Source: Thermoleophilia bacterium (GTDB lineage Bacteria; Actinomycetota; Thermoleophilia; Gaiellales; Gaiellaceae). From it: a DNA stretch of 62,010 nucleotides. The notes beneath the pieces were generated by a model. The model was given only the letters and a program-made list of their open reading frames with translations, made no database searches and had not been told where the DNA came from. Positions 40,559 to 47,905 of this stretch are shown piece by piece (within the stretch, counting starts at the first letter, position 1; each line of letters opens with the position of its first letter). The stretch lies in the NCBI GenBank assembly GCA_025934995.1, contig JAICWC010000002.1:1-62010 (forward strand), given 5' to 3'. Position numbers and translations under genes: made by a program.

Positions 40559-41703
40559 GACGTGCTGCGGACAGCCGCCGGCGTGAGCGCATGCTCGAGA
40601 TCGGCGATCAGATCCTGCACGGCCTCGATGCCGACGGAGAGCCGGACGAGGTTCGGCGGCGCCGCGAACGGTGCGGTCGCCGTCGCGGCGTGCGTCATCT
40701 TCGCCGGGACCTCGATCAAGCTCTCGACGCCGCCGAGGGACTCGGCGAGCTGGAAGAGCTTCGTGCGCGCGACGAGGTCGATCGCCTGCTGCTCCGACTC
40801 GGCGAGGAACGAGACCATGCCGCCGAAGTCACGCATCTGCCGCGCCGCGATCGCGTGACCGGGATGCGAGGGGAGGCCGGGGTAGAGGACGCGTTCGACA
40901 TTGCCGTGCCGCTCGAGCCAGAGGGCGACGGCCATCGCGTTCTCGCAGTGCTGGCGCATGCGGACCGCGAGCGTCTTGATCCCGCGTAGGACGAGCCACG
41001 CGTCGAACGGGCCCGGAACGGCGCCGAGCGACTTCTGCAGGAAGTAGAGGCGCTCCGCGATCGTCGGGTCGTTCGTCGCGACGAAGCCGAGGATCGTGTC
41101 GGAGTGACCGCCGAGATATTTCGTCGCCGAGTGCACCACGACGTCGGCCCCGAGCGAGAGGGGCTGCTGCAGATACGGCGTCGCGAACGTGTTGTCGACG
41201 ACGACGATCGCGCCGACCTCGTGCGCTGCGTCGGCCGCCGCTCGGATGTCGACGACGTTCAACAACGGGTTCGACGGCGATTCGATCCACACCATCCGCG
41301 TGTTCTCGTCGAGATGCTCGCGCAGGTTCGGAAACTCGTCCGCCGGTACGTAGTCGAACAGGTAGCCCTTCGGCTCGTAGACCTGCGACGTCATCCGGTA
41401 GACACCCCCGTAGACATCGGCGATGAGCACGACGCGCTCACCGGGGTCGACGAGATGCATCAGCGTCGTCGTCGCCCCGAGACCGGACGAGAACGCGACG
41501 CCGAAGTCGGCTCCTTCGAGGGACGCGACCGCTTCCTGCAGCGCGCTCCGCGTCGGATTCGCGACGCGCGAATAGTCGTAGCCCTTGTGCTTCCCGACCG
41601 CTTCCTGGACGTACGTCGACGTCTGGTAGATCGGCGTCGTGATCGCGCCGGTGGCGGGATCCGGTTCCTGCCCGTCGTGAATCGCGCGGGTCTCGAACTC
41701 CAT
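40555..41703 (-). CDS. Cystathionine gamma-lyase / gamma-synthase
   Basis: A 382-residue PLP enzyme of the Cys/Met metabolism family. Marks: TTPIYQTSTYVQ, YDYSRVANPTRSALQEAVAS, VDNTFATPYLQQPLSLGAD, the PLP-binding lysine in HSATKYLGGHSD (about residue 200), and GGMVSFL. Gamma-lyase (cystathionine to cysteine) and gamma-synthase (homoserine ester to cystathionine) cannot be told apart by eye. The nearby cystathionine beta-synthase (44.6 kb) favours the lyase, giving homocysteine-to-cysteine flow. It lies 2 bp after the YcaQ-type gene and overlaps the next gene. Confidence 0.92.
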   Translation of the reverse strand: MEFETRAIHDGQEPDPATGAITTPIYQTSTYVQEAVGKHKGYDYSRVANPTRSALQEAVASLEGADFGVAFSSGLGATTTLMHLVDPGERVVLIADVYGGVYRMTSQVYEPKGYLFDYVPADEFPNLREHLDENTRMVWIESPSNPLLNVVDIRAAADAAHEVGAIVVVDNTFATPYLQQPLSLGADVVVHSATKYLGGHSDTILGFVATNDPTIAERLYFLQKSLGAVPGPFDAWLVLRGIKTLAVRMRQHCENAMAVALWLERHGNVERVLYPGLPSHPGHAIAARQMRDFGGMVSFLAESEQQAIDLVARTKLFQLAESLGGVESLIEVPAKMTHAATATAPFAAPPNLVRLSVGIEAVQDLIADLEHALTPAAVRSTS

Positions 41704-41705
41704 GC

Positions 41706-42836
41706 TCAAAAGTCTATGGCCTCGACCCCGAGGACCCGAGCGAGCCGTCGGAGCGCCGCGTCGAGGCAGTCGGCCAGGTTTCCCCGCGCCCCGGGCTCCG
41801 GATGGAACGCCTTCACGCGCAACCGCTTGTCGGCACGCTCGTGCTTCAGGTCGACGCGGCCGACGATCCGATCGCGGCGAAGCAGCGGCAGGACGTAGTA
41901 GCCGTACACGCGCTCGTGTTCCCGCTTGTACACCTCGATGACGTGGCGGAAGCCGAAGACGCGCTCGAGGTAGGAGCGGTCCCAGAGGAGGTTGTCGAAC
42001 GGGGAGAGGAGAACGGCCGGTGGGAGCGGCCCATCGGGCGGGCGGGTCGAGACGAGAACGGCACTGCCGCCGTCGGCGACCGCCACGCGCTGCAGCTTGC
42101 CGCGCTCGATCCAGTAGTCGGCGTGCGGCCGGATCGCTGCGACGCCCCCTTGCAGCCGCCACATCTCGGCCACGGCTTTCTCGGTCAGTGCGCCGCGCGC
42201 CTCGACGCCGCGAAGCGTCGCCCAGCGCACGAACTCGTCGCGCGTGGGCGGCCGCCCGGCGAGCGCTTCGGGCGGCACGATTCGTTCCGGCAGCTCGTAG
42301 AGCCGCTGGAAGTTCTCACGGCCGGCGATCACGAGCCGCCCGGCGGAGTGGAGCGCTTCGAGAACGACCTTCGCCGGCTTCCAGTTCCACATGCCACCGG
42401 ATCCTTTCCCCTCGAAGTGCCGTGACGGCAGCGGGCCGTGCTCCGCGATCTCGGCGAGCACGTGCTTCGTCAGCTCCGGCTCCTTCGCGAGCACGTCGCC
42501 GCGCCAGGGGTGGGACGCCGAGAGCTCCTGCATCCGCCAGCGGTGGATGGGGAAGTCCTCGATCGGGATCAGGCACGCCTCGTGCGCCCAGTACTCGAAG
42601 ATCTTGCCCTCGCGCATCAGCTGTGCGACGGCCGGCTCCGGGTACGCGCCGACACGGGCGCCGAGTGCGAGGCGGTGGCTCCGCTCGACGGTGGAGATCG
42701 AGTCGAGCTGGACGCAGGCGAGGCGGCGGATGGACTGCAGGACGTCGTGCGCCGTGCCGATCCGCGCGCGTGACGCATAGCCTTGAGCGCGCACGAGACG
42801 TGCACGCAGCTCCGCGACGCTGATGGATTTCGCCAC
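41706..42836 (-). CDS. YcaQ-type DNA glycosylase (winged-helix, crosslink repair family)
   Basis: A 376-residue protein of the HTH_42/AlkZ-YcaQ family, which removes bulky or crosslinking alkyl lesions from DNA. The catalytic loop CVQLDSIS has the Q-x-D form of YcaQ/AlkX, while Q-x-Q marks AlkZ. Flanking it are VLQSIRRLACVQ, VERSHRLALGAR and WAHEACLIPIEDF, which closely match the family, and winged-helix repeats fill the middle. The start region overlaps the divergent methyltransferase start by 14 bp, so regulation must be tight. The gene is first in the operon with the gamma-lyase/synthase. Confidence 0.88.
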   Translation of the reverse strand: MAKSISVAELRARLVRAQGYASRARIGTAHDVLQSIRRLACVQLDSISTVERSHRLALGARVGAYPEPAVAQLMREGKIFEYWAHEACLIPIEDFPIHRWRMQELSASHPWRGDVLAKEPELTKHVLAEIAEHGPLPSRHFEGKGSGGMWNWKPAKVVLEALHSAGRLVIAGRENFQRLYELPERIVPPEALAGRPPTRDEFVRWATLRGVEARGALTEKAVAEMWRLQGGVAAIRPHADYWIERGKLQRVAVADGGSAVLVSTRPPDGPLPPAVLLSPFDNLLWDRSYLERVFGFRHVIEVYKREHERVYGYYVLPLLRRDRIVGRVDLKHERADKRLRVKAFHPEPGARGNLADCLDAALRRLARVLGVEAIDF

Positions 42837-43458
42837 CTTCGTATTCGACCAGTTACCGCCTGCGCGGGGTCGCGTGCTCGAGATCGGGTGCGGGCGCGAA
42901 GGAGGTCTCGTCGAACAGCTCGTCGCGCGCGGCTACGACGCCGTCGGCGTCGATCCGGACGCGCCCGAGGGCGATCGCTTCGTGCGAGCGGAGTTCCGGA
43001 CGGTCGACGGCGAATGGGACGCCGTCGTCGCCGGCCGCGTGCTCCACCACGTGAACCCGCTCGGCGAGTCGCTCGACAAGCTCGCGCGGCTCGCGCCGCT
43101 GCTCCTCGTCGACGAGTTCGCCTGGAACCTGATCGACGAAGCGGCCCAGGACTGGTACGAGGGTCAGCACCGGATGCTGCGCGCAGCCGGCGCCGAGCCG
43201 TACGGCCCCGCGTCGCTCGACGACTGGCGCCTACGGCATCTGGACCTGCACAGCGACGACGTCGTGCTGCGCGCGTTGCGCGAGCGCTACGAGGAGCTTG
43301 CGTTCGAGCGCATCCCCTACATGCACCGCTGGCTCGGCGGCCCGAGCAGCGAGGCGCTCGAGCAATCCCTCGTCGATGCGGGCGCGTTTCCCGCGATCGG
43401 CTACCGCTGGGCCGGCTCGAGCACGTCGACGACGCGCTCTTCCGCCGACTCGCGGTAA
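42823..43458 (+). CDS. Class I SAM-dependent methyltransferase
   Basis: A 211-residue cytosolic enzyme: SAM-binding motif I RVLEIGCGREGGLV (about residue 17), motif II YDAVGVDPDAPEG, motif III WDAVVAGRVLHHVNPLGESL. The last 25 residues (GYRWAGSSTSTTRSSADSR) are Ser/Thr/Arg-rich and read across the convergent glutaredoxin gene, overlapping it by 58 bp, so the end may be extended by chance. Substrate unknown. Its start overlaps the YcaQ-type gene (head-to-head). Confidence 0.8.
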   Translation: MDFATFVFDQLPPARGRVLEIGCGREGGLVEQLVARGYDAVGVDPDAPEGDRFVRAEFRTVDGEWDAVVAGRVLHHVNPLGESLDKLARLAPLLLVDEFAWNLIDEAAQDWYEGQHRMLRAAGAEPYGPASLDDWRLRHLDLHSDDVVLRALRERYEELAFERIPYMHRWLGGPSSEALEQSLVDAGAFPAIGYRWAGSSTSTTRSSADSR

Positions 43459-43778
43459 TCCGCTCCGAGCTTCTGCTCGAGAAGCTTCGTCAGCTCGCCC
43501 GACTCCGCCAGCTCCTCCGTGATGTCGGCGCCGCCGACGAGCTCGCCCTTGACGAACAGCTGCGGGATCGTCGGCCAGCCCGAGAGATCCTGCAGCTCGA
43601 GGCGGATTGCCGGGTCGGGCAGGATGTTCACGGCCGTGACAGGCGCGCCCGCCTCGCGCAGCGCGCGCAGCGTGCGGTCGGAGTTGCCGCACATCACGAA
43701 CTGCGGCGTCCCTTTCATGAAGAGCGCCACGGGCTCGTTCTCGATCACGTTCTTGATCCTGTCTTGAAGCTCGCTCAC
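43401..43778 (-). CDS. Monothiol glutaredoxin, Grx4 family, with CGNS active site
   Basis: A 125-residue Fe-S handling glutaredoxin. The first motif reads VALFMKGTPQFVMCGNSDRT, where the family has CGFS after a KGTP motif. Phe is replaced by Asn, next to the cluster-binding Cys. The rest is canonical: WPTIPQLFVKGELVGGADI (cis-Pro loop, GG-D) and a C-terminal helix. Grx4 proteins bind a bridging [2Fe-2S] cluster and partner with BolA. Here BolA is directly upstream, with a 4-bp GTGA overlap. The last 15-20 residues extend across the methyltransferase gene and may be non-essential. Confidence 0.9.
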   Translation of the reverse strand: MSELQDRIKNVIENEPVALFMKGTPQFVMCGNSDRTLRALREAGAPVTAVNILPDPAIRLELQDLSGWPTIPQLFVKGELVGGADITEELAESGELTKLLEQKLGADYRESAEERVVDVLEPAQR

Positions 43779-44008
43779 GTCGTTCCCCTCGTCTTGATTC
43801 GAAGTTCGTGAATTGTGCCGTCGCGCAGCGGCTCCGCGAGCGCGTCGTTGACGCGGCGGTGCTGGTCGAGCAACGAGAGCCCGCTGAGGCTCGGCGCGGT
43901 CACGATCACCTGGAAGTGGTCGCCGCCGCCCGTACGGTCCTCGACCCGCAGCTCCTGCGCGTCGGGAAACGCATCCTTCAGCAGCGATTCGAGGCGTTCG
44001 ACGGCCAT
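43775..44008 (-). CDS. BolA-family protein
   Basis: A 77-residue protein with the class-II KH-like BolA fold: VERLESLLKDAFPDAQELRV, then DRTGGGDHFQVIVTAPSLSG (conserved His), and RRVNDALAEPL. BolA proteins share [2Fe-2S] clusters with monothiol glutaredoxins for Fe-S trafficking or regulation. Its stop overlaps the Grx4 GTG by 4 bp, so the pair is made together. The ATG at 44008 is only 24 bp from the divergent LON-domain start. Confidence 0.92.
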   Translation of the reverse strand: MAVERLESLLKDAFPDAQELRVEDRTGGGDHFQVIVTAPSLSGLSLLDQHRRVNDALAEPLRDGTIHELRIKTRGTT

Positions 44009-44032
44009 CGCTTCCAGCGTACCCTTTGGCCG

Positions 44033-44632
44033 GTGGCGGAGATCGGCCTCTTCCCGCTTGGGATCGTGCTCCTGCCGACGGAGCAGGTGCCGCTGCACAT
44101 CTTCGAGCCGCGGTACCGCGAGCTGATCGGCGAATGCATCGAGCAGGGCGTCGAGTTCGGGCTGCTGTACGCGGACGAGGAAGGCATTCGAGAGACCGGG
44201 ACGCGCACGGCCGTCGCGGCCGTGCTGGAGCGCTTCGACGACGGGCGCCTGAACATCGTCGTGGTCGGGGGTCAACGGTTCGTCGTCGAGCGGATGACGC
44301 ACGGGCGCTCGTTCATGACCGCAGAGACGTCGGACGTCGACGACGAGCCGGTCGACGTGGACGATGCGACCCGGGCAGCCGCCCTCGGTGCGTTCCGCGC
44401 GCTCGCCGCGCTCGTCGAGGTCGAGGTCGAGCTCGACGAGAGCTCGCCGGAACTCTCGTTCCGGCTCGCGGCGCAGGTCGAGCTCGCGCCGGACGAGAAA
44501 CAGTTCCTGCTCGAGTCACGCTCGGAGCAGGAACGCCTCGAGCGCGTCGCCGAGCTCCTCGACACCGCGCGCCGCACGCTGATCGCGACCCGCGACCTGA
44601 ACGAGAAGGCGAAGCGGAACGGCCACCGCTAG
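44033..44632 (+). CDS. LON-substrate-binding-domain protein
   Basis: A 199-residue protein built from the N-terminal (LAN/PF02190) domain of Lon protease without the ATPase: IGLFPLGIVLLPTEQVPLHI, FEPRYRELIGEC, FGLLYADEEGIRETGTRTAV, LNIVVVGGQRFVVERM. A helical segment (about 120-199) follows. Stand-alone LON domains are common in actinobacteria, with unclear roles in protein turnover. GTG start; the frame continues upstream but only overlaps the BolA gene on the other strand. It shares an upstream region of 24 bp with BolA. Confidence 0.85.
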   Translation: MAEIGLFPLGIVLLPTEQVPLHIFEPRYRELIGECIEQGVEFGLLYADEEGIRETGTRTAVAAVLERFDDGRLNIVVVGGQRFVVERMTHGRSFMTAETSDVDDEPVDVDDATRAAALGAFRALAALVEVEVELDESSPELSFRLAAQVELAPDEKQFLLESRSEQERLERVAELLDTARRTLIATRDLNEKAKRNGHR

Positions 44633-44636
44633 CCGG

Positions 44637-46025
44637 CTAGCGGCGGTGCGCGAGAAACTCGAGCAGGTCGGAACGCGTCAGCACGCCCACCGGCCTCCCG
44701 TCGCGCGCGACGACGACGGCGTTCGTCCCGCCGCTCAGCGTCGAGAAGACGTCGTCGACGGTCATCGCCGACTCGACGGCCGCGAGCGGCGGCTGCATCG
44801 CGGACGCCACGTCGGCGTGCAGGACGTCCGGGTTGGTGAAGACGCGCTCGAGCAGCGCGCGATCCTGCAGCGAGCCGATCACGTCGGCGAGCGACTCGCA
44901 CGAGCCGTCGCGCACGACCGGCACCTGTGAGATGCCGTACTGCTGCATGACGTCGATCCCCTCGCCGACCTTCTGGTGCGCGGCGATCGTGATCAGCGCG
45001 GGAACGTCGCCGCCGTGCTTCGCGCGCAGCACCTCTTCGACCGACGGGGACGGCGCGTGGCGCTCGACGAACCCGTGCTCGAGCATCCAGTTGTCGTCGT
45101 AGATCTTCGAGAGGTAGCTCCGGCCGGAGTCGGGCACGAGCATCAGCACGCGCTTGCCGGGACCGAGCCGCTGCGCGAGAACGTGCGCGGCGTACAACGT
45201 CGTGCCCGCGGACCCGCCGGCGAGGATCCCCTCCTCGCGCGCCAGCCGGCGCGCCCAGAGGAACGACTCGCGATCGCTCACCCGGATCCACTCGTCGACG
45301 ACCTCGGGATCCATCGTCTTGGGCCACGTGTCCTTGCCGATCCCCTCGACGAGATACGGGTGCACGCCGGCGTCGTCGCCCGCGGTGTACACCGAGCCTT
45401 CTGGGTCGGCTCCGACGATCAAGACGTTCGGTGCATGCTCCTTGAAGTAGCGGCCGACGCCGCTGATCGTCCCGCCCGTGCCGACCGAGATGATCAGCGC
45501 GTCGATCTCGCCGCCGGTCTGCTCGAGGATCTCCGGGCCTGTGATCTCGTAGTGCGCCCGCGGGTTGTTCATGTTCGAGTACTGGTCGGGCTTGAAGCCG
45601 CCCGGGATCTCCTCGGCCAGCCGCGACGACACCGAGTAGTACGACTCGGGCGAGTCGTGGTCGACGGCGGTCGGCGTGATCACGACCTCGGCGCCGTAGG
45701 CGCGCAGGAGGGAGATCTTCTCCTGGCTCATCTTGTCGGGCATGACGAAGATGCAGCGGTATCCCTTGACCGCCGCGGCGATCGCAAGGCCGACGCCCGT
45801 GTTGCCCGACGTCGGCTCGACGATCGTCCCGCCCGGTTTCAGCTTTCCCTCGCGCTCGGCCGCGTCGATCATCGGCGGGCCGATACGGTCCTTGAGCGAG
45901 CCACCGGGGTTGAGGTACTCGAGCTTCGCGAGGATCTCTGCGCCCCCACGTGGGCTGAGCTTGTCGAGCCGGACGATCGGCGTGGCGCCGACGAGCTCGA
46001 GGATGGTTGGGTACTCGCGGGCCAC
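44637..46025 (-). CDS. cbs: Cystathionine beta-synthase with C-terminal CBS pair
   Basis: A 462-residue PLP enzyme (serine + homocysteine to cystathionine). The catalytic core has the PLP lysine in NPGGSLKDRIG, PTSGNTGVGLAIAAAVKGYR, and GTGGTISGVGRYFKEHAPN. Two CBS modules follow: about 335-400 (LITIAAHQKVGEGIDVMQQY) and 400-460 (VDDVFSTLSGGTNAVVVARD). Length fits the actinobacterial enzyme (about 464 aa). GTG at 46025 is chosen because homologs begin directly before the ILELVGATP motif. The alternative ATG at 46046 would share its CATG with the start codon of the divergent gene. It pairs with the gamma-lyase/synthase for transsulfuration. Confidence 0.92.
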   Translation of the reverse strand: MAREYPTILELVGATPIVRLDKLSPRGGAEILAKLEYLNPGGSLKDRIGPPMIDAAEREGKLKPGGTIVEPTSGNTGVGLAIAAAVKGYRCIFVMPDKMSQEKISLLRAYGAEVVITPTAVDHDSPESYYSVSSRLAEEIPGGFKPDQYSNMNNPRAHYEITGPEILEQTGGEIDALIISVGTGGTISGVGRYFKEHAPNVLIVGADPEGSVYTAGDDAGVHPYLVEGIGKDTWPKTMDPEVVDEWIRVSDRESFLWARRLAREEGILAGGSAGTTLYAAHVLAQRLGPGKRVLMLVPDSGRSYLSKIYDDNWMLEHGFVERHAPSPSVEEVLRAKHGGDVPALITIAAHQKVGEGIDVMQQYGISQVPVVRDGSCESLADVIGSLQDRALLERVFTNPDVLHADVASAMQPPLAAVESAMTVDDVFSTLSGGTNAVVVARDGRPVGVLTRSDLLEFLAHRR

Positions 46026-46044
46026 CGAAAGGAAGCGTATCGCC

Positions 46045-46575
46045 ATGAACATCGCAGTCATCGGCAGGGGCAACGTCGGCGGGGGCCTTGCGGAGCGCTG
46101 GCGCACCGCCGGACACGACGTGCAGGAGCTGGGCAAGGAGGGCGGCGACGTCTCGGGTGCGGACGTGCTCGTGGTCGCAGTCCCCGCGGGGGCGATCGCG
46201 GATGCGTTCGCGAAGCTGACCGGGGCCGAAGGGAAGGTCGCGATCGACACGACGAACGCGATCGGCGGTCGCCCGGATGGCTTCGAGTCGATGACCCATC
46301 AGGTCAAGTCGTTGACGAAAGGCCCGACGTCGAAGTCGTTCAACACGATCTTCGCCGCCGCCTACGACAAGATCGACGGCCAGAGCTGTCTTTGGTGCGG
46401 CGACGACGACGCACGCGCGGCGACCGAGCGGTTGATCCGCGATGCCGGCCTCGACCCGGTGCACGTCGGCGACATCTCCCGCGCGGCCGGTCTCGAGGAC
46501 TTGCTCCTGGACGTCATCTTTCCGATCGCGCAGGACCGCGGCGGCCCGTTCTTCTACACGATCGAGAACGCTTAG
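46045..46575 (+). CDS. NAD(P)-binding protein of the F420-reductase/NADP oxidoreductase-like family
   Basis: A 176-residue Rossmann protein: MNIAVIGRGNVGGGLAERWR is the dinucleotide-binding GxGxxG-like start, followed by DVLVVAVPAGAIADAFAK and VAIDTTNAIGGRPDG, as in F420-dependent NADP reductase (PF03807) relatives. The C-terminus (DLLLDVIFPIAQDRGGPFFY) completes a single domain. Actinobacterial homologs move hydride to or from F420 or other cofactors; here no F420-specific residues can be proven. AAGGAAG is 9 bases before the ATG. The gene is head-to-head with cystathionine beta-synthase and overlaps the convergent protease by 4 bp. Confidence 0.8.
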   Translation: MNIAVIGRGNVGGGLAERWRTAGHDVQELGKEGGDVSGADVLVVAVPAGAIADAFAKLTGAEGKVAIDTTNAIGGRPDGFESMTHQVKSLTKGPTSKSFNTIFAAAYDKIDGQSCLWCGDDDARAATERLIRDAGLDPVHVGDISRAAGLEDLLLDVIFPIAQDRGGPFFYTIENA

Positions 46576-47882
46576 CGGCGCGCGAACACCGCGCGCACCG
46601 ACGCGGTCGCCGACAGCGCGCACGGCCTCGTGCCCGTGCACACCCCGCGCCAGCCCGTGAACTTCCACCCGGGCGACGGCTTCGCGGTCAGCCGCACCGG
46701 CACGGCGAACGCCGTCCTGCAGATGCCGGGGCACGAGATCCCGGCCGGCGAGCTCGTGACCTTGCCTTTGCCCGTGACCGCCGCGGTCACGCGCAGCGTC
46801 GCCTTGACGAAGGTCGCCGTCGCGCTCGTCCCGGCGCCGACCGAGAGGACACAGGACGGCGCAGTGCCGGAGCAGGCGCCGCTCCAGCTCGAGAACGCGA
46901 AGCCTGCCGCGGGGACTGCGAGCACGGAAACGGTCGCGCCGTTGTCGAGCGAGAGCGACGTGCAGCCGGCGTCGCAGGGAAGCTTCAACGTCCCGGAGCG
47001 TGCGACGAGCCGGCCCGAGCCCTGCTCGGACAGCGAGAACGGGAACTGCGGCAGGTGCTCGAGCCACGCGGAGTCCTGAACGTCCCACCACGAGCCGCTG
47101 TGCGCGTAGTAGTCGTCGTGGCCGACGTCGAGCGTCACGAGGTCGAGGTTCGAGTCCGGTGACAGGAACGGATACAGGATGTCCTGCTTGCTGTCGCATA
47201 CGTGTGATTGCGACGTCGGGCATTCGTTCGGCGCCTGGTCGGCGACGGCGCCGAGGTTGTGGAGCAGCTCGTGCGCCGCGACCTCCGCGCTCGAACCGCT
47301 GCCGATCGGTGTCAAGCCGCACGCCGATTGCGGAAAGAGATAGACGATGCCGTTGTCGCCGCCGAACGTGTTCGAGAGGTAGTCGGTCTCGCCGCAGATC
47401 TGGTCGTTGCGGGTCGGTCCGTCGTAATACACGATCGACTTCTGCGTCCCCGGAAAGTCGCCCGCGAGATCTTCGTCGAGGAGGATCGAGGGCGAGTCCC
47501 GCGTCGTGTAGTACGCGGCCGTGTGCGGCAGCCGGATGAAACCGATGTCGAGCTGTCCCCACGGAGACGTGCAGCCGGGGAACGGATACCGATCGAAACG
47601 CGGCGTCCGCGACGGATCCTGCGCCTGCCACCACTGGTCGATCCAGGCGGCGTCGTTGACGATGCCGTCGGCGGTCGCTTGGAAGTTGTCCGTCCCATCC
47701 GACGGAATCGCGTAGAAGAAGCGGACCTGCTGGTCGCTCGTCACCTCGAGGTCGGGCACGCGGTTCGCGGTCGTCTCGCCGGTCCCGCACCAGGTGTACG
47801 TCGCCGGCGGCCGCGCCGAGGCGAGTGACGGCGCCGAGAGCGCGGCGAAGACAAGGAGAACTGGGACCACGACGCGCCGCAC
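46572..47882 (-). CDS. Secreted zinc metalloprotease-like protein with repeat domains
   Basis: A 436-residue secreted protein with a signal peptide (VVVPVLLVFAALSAPSLASA). At about 200 it has HELLHNLGAV, an HExxHxxG zinc-site motif as in metzincins. Conserved acidic, aromatic and cysteine-rich segments flank it (PFPGCTSPWGQLDIGFIRLP; DQICGETDYLSNTFGGDNG). The C-terminus has two tandem beta modules of the bacterial repeat type: PAAGFAFSSWSGACSGTAPS and PSPGWKFTGWRGVCTGTRPC. Substrate unknown; the third zinc ligand cannot be assigned surely. ATG start. It overlaps the F420-reductase-like gene by 4 bp at its end. Confidence 0.78.
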   Translation of the reverse strand: MRRVVVPVLLVFAALSAPSLASARPPATYTWCGTGETTANRVPDLEVTSDQQVRFFYAIPSDGTDNFQATADGIVNDAAWIDQWWQAQDPSRTPRFDRYPFPGCTSPWGQLDIGFIRLPHTAAYYTTRDSPSILLDEDLAGDFPGTQKSIVYYDGPTRNDQICGETDYLSNTFGGDNGIVYLFPQSACGLTPIGSGSSAEVAAHELLHNLGAVADQAPNECPTSQSHVCDSKQDILYPFLSPDSNLDLVTLDVGHDDYYAHSGSWWDVQDSAWLEHLPQFPFSLSEQGSGRLVARSGTLKLPCDAGCTSLSLDNGATVSVLAVPAAGFAFSSWSGACSGTAPSCVLSVGAGTSATATFVKATLRVTAAVTGKGKVTSSPAGISCPGICRTAFAVPVRLTAKPSPGWKFTGWRGVCTGTRPCALSATASVRAVFARR

Positions 47883-47905
47883 GACCGCGACCCAGGGTAT
47901 CCCAC

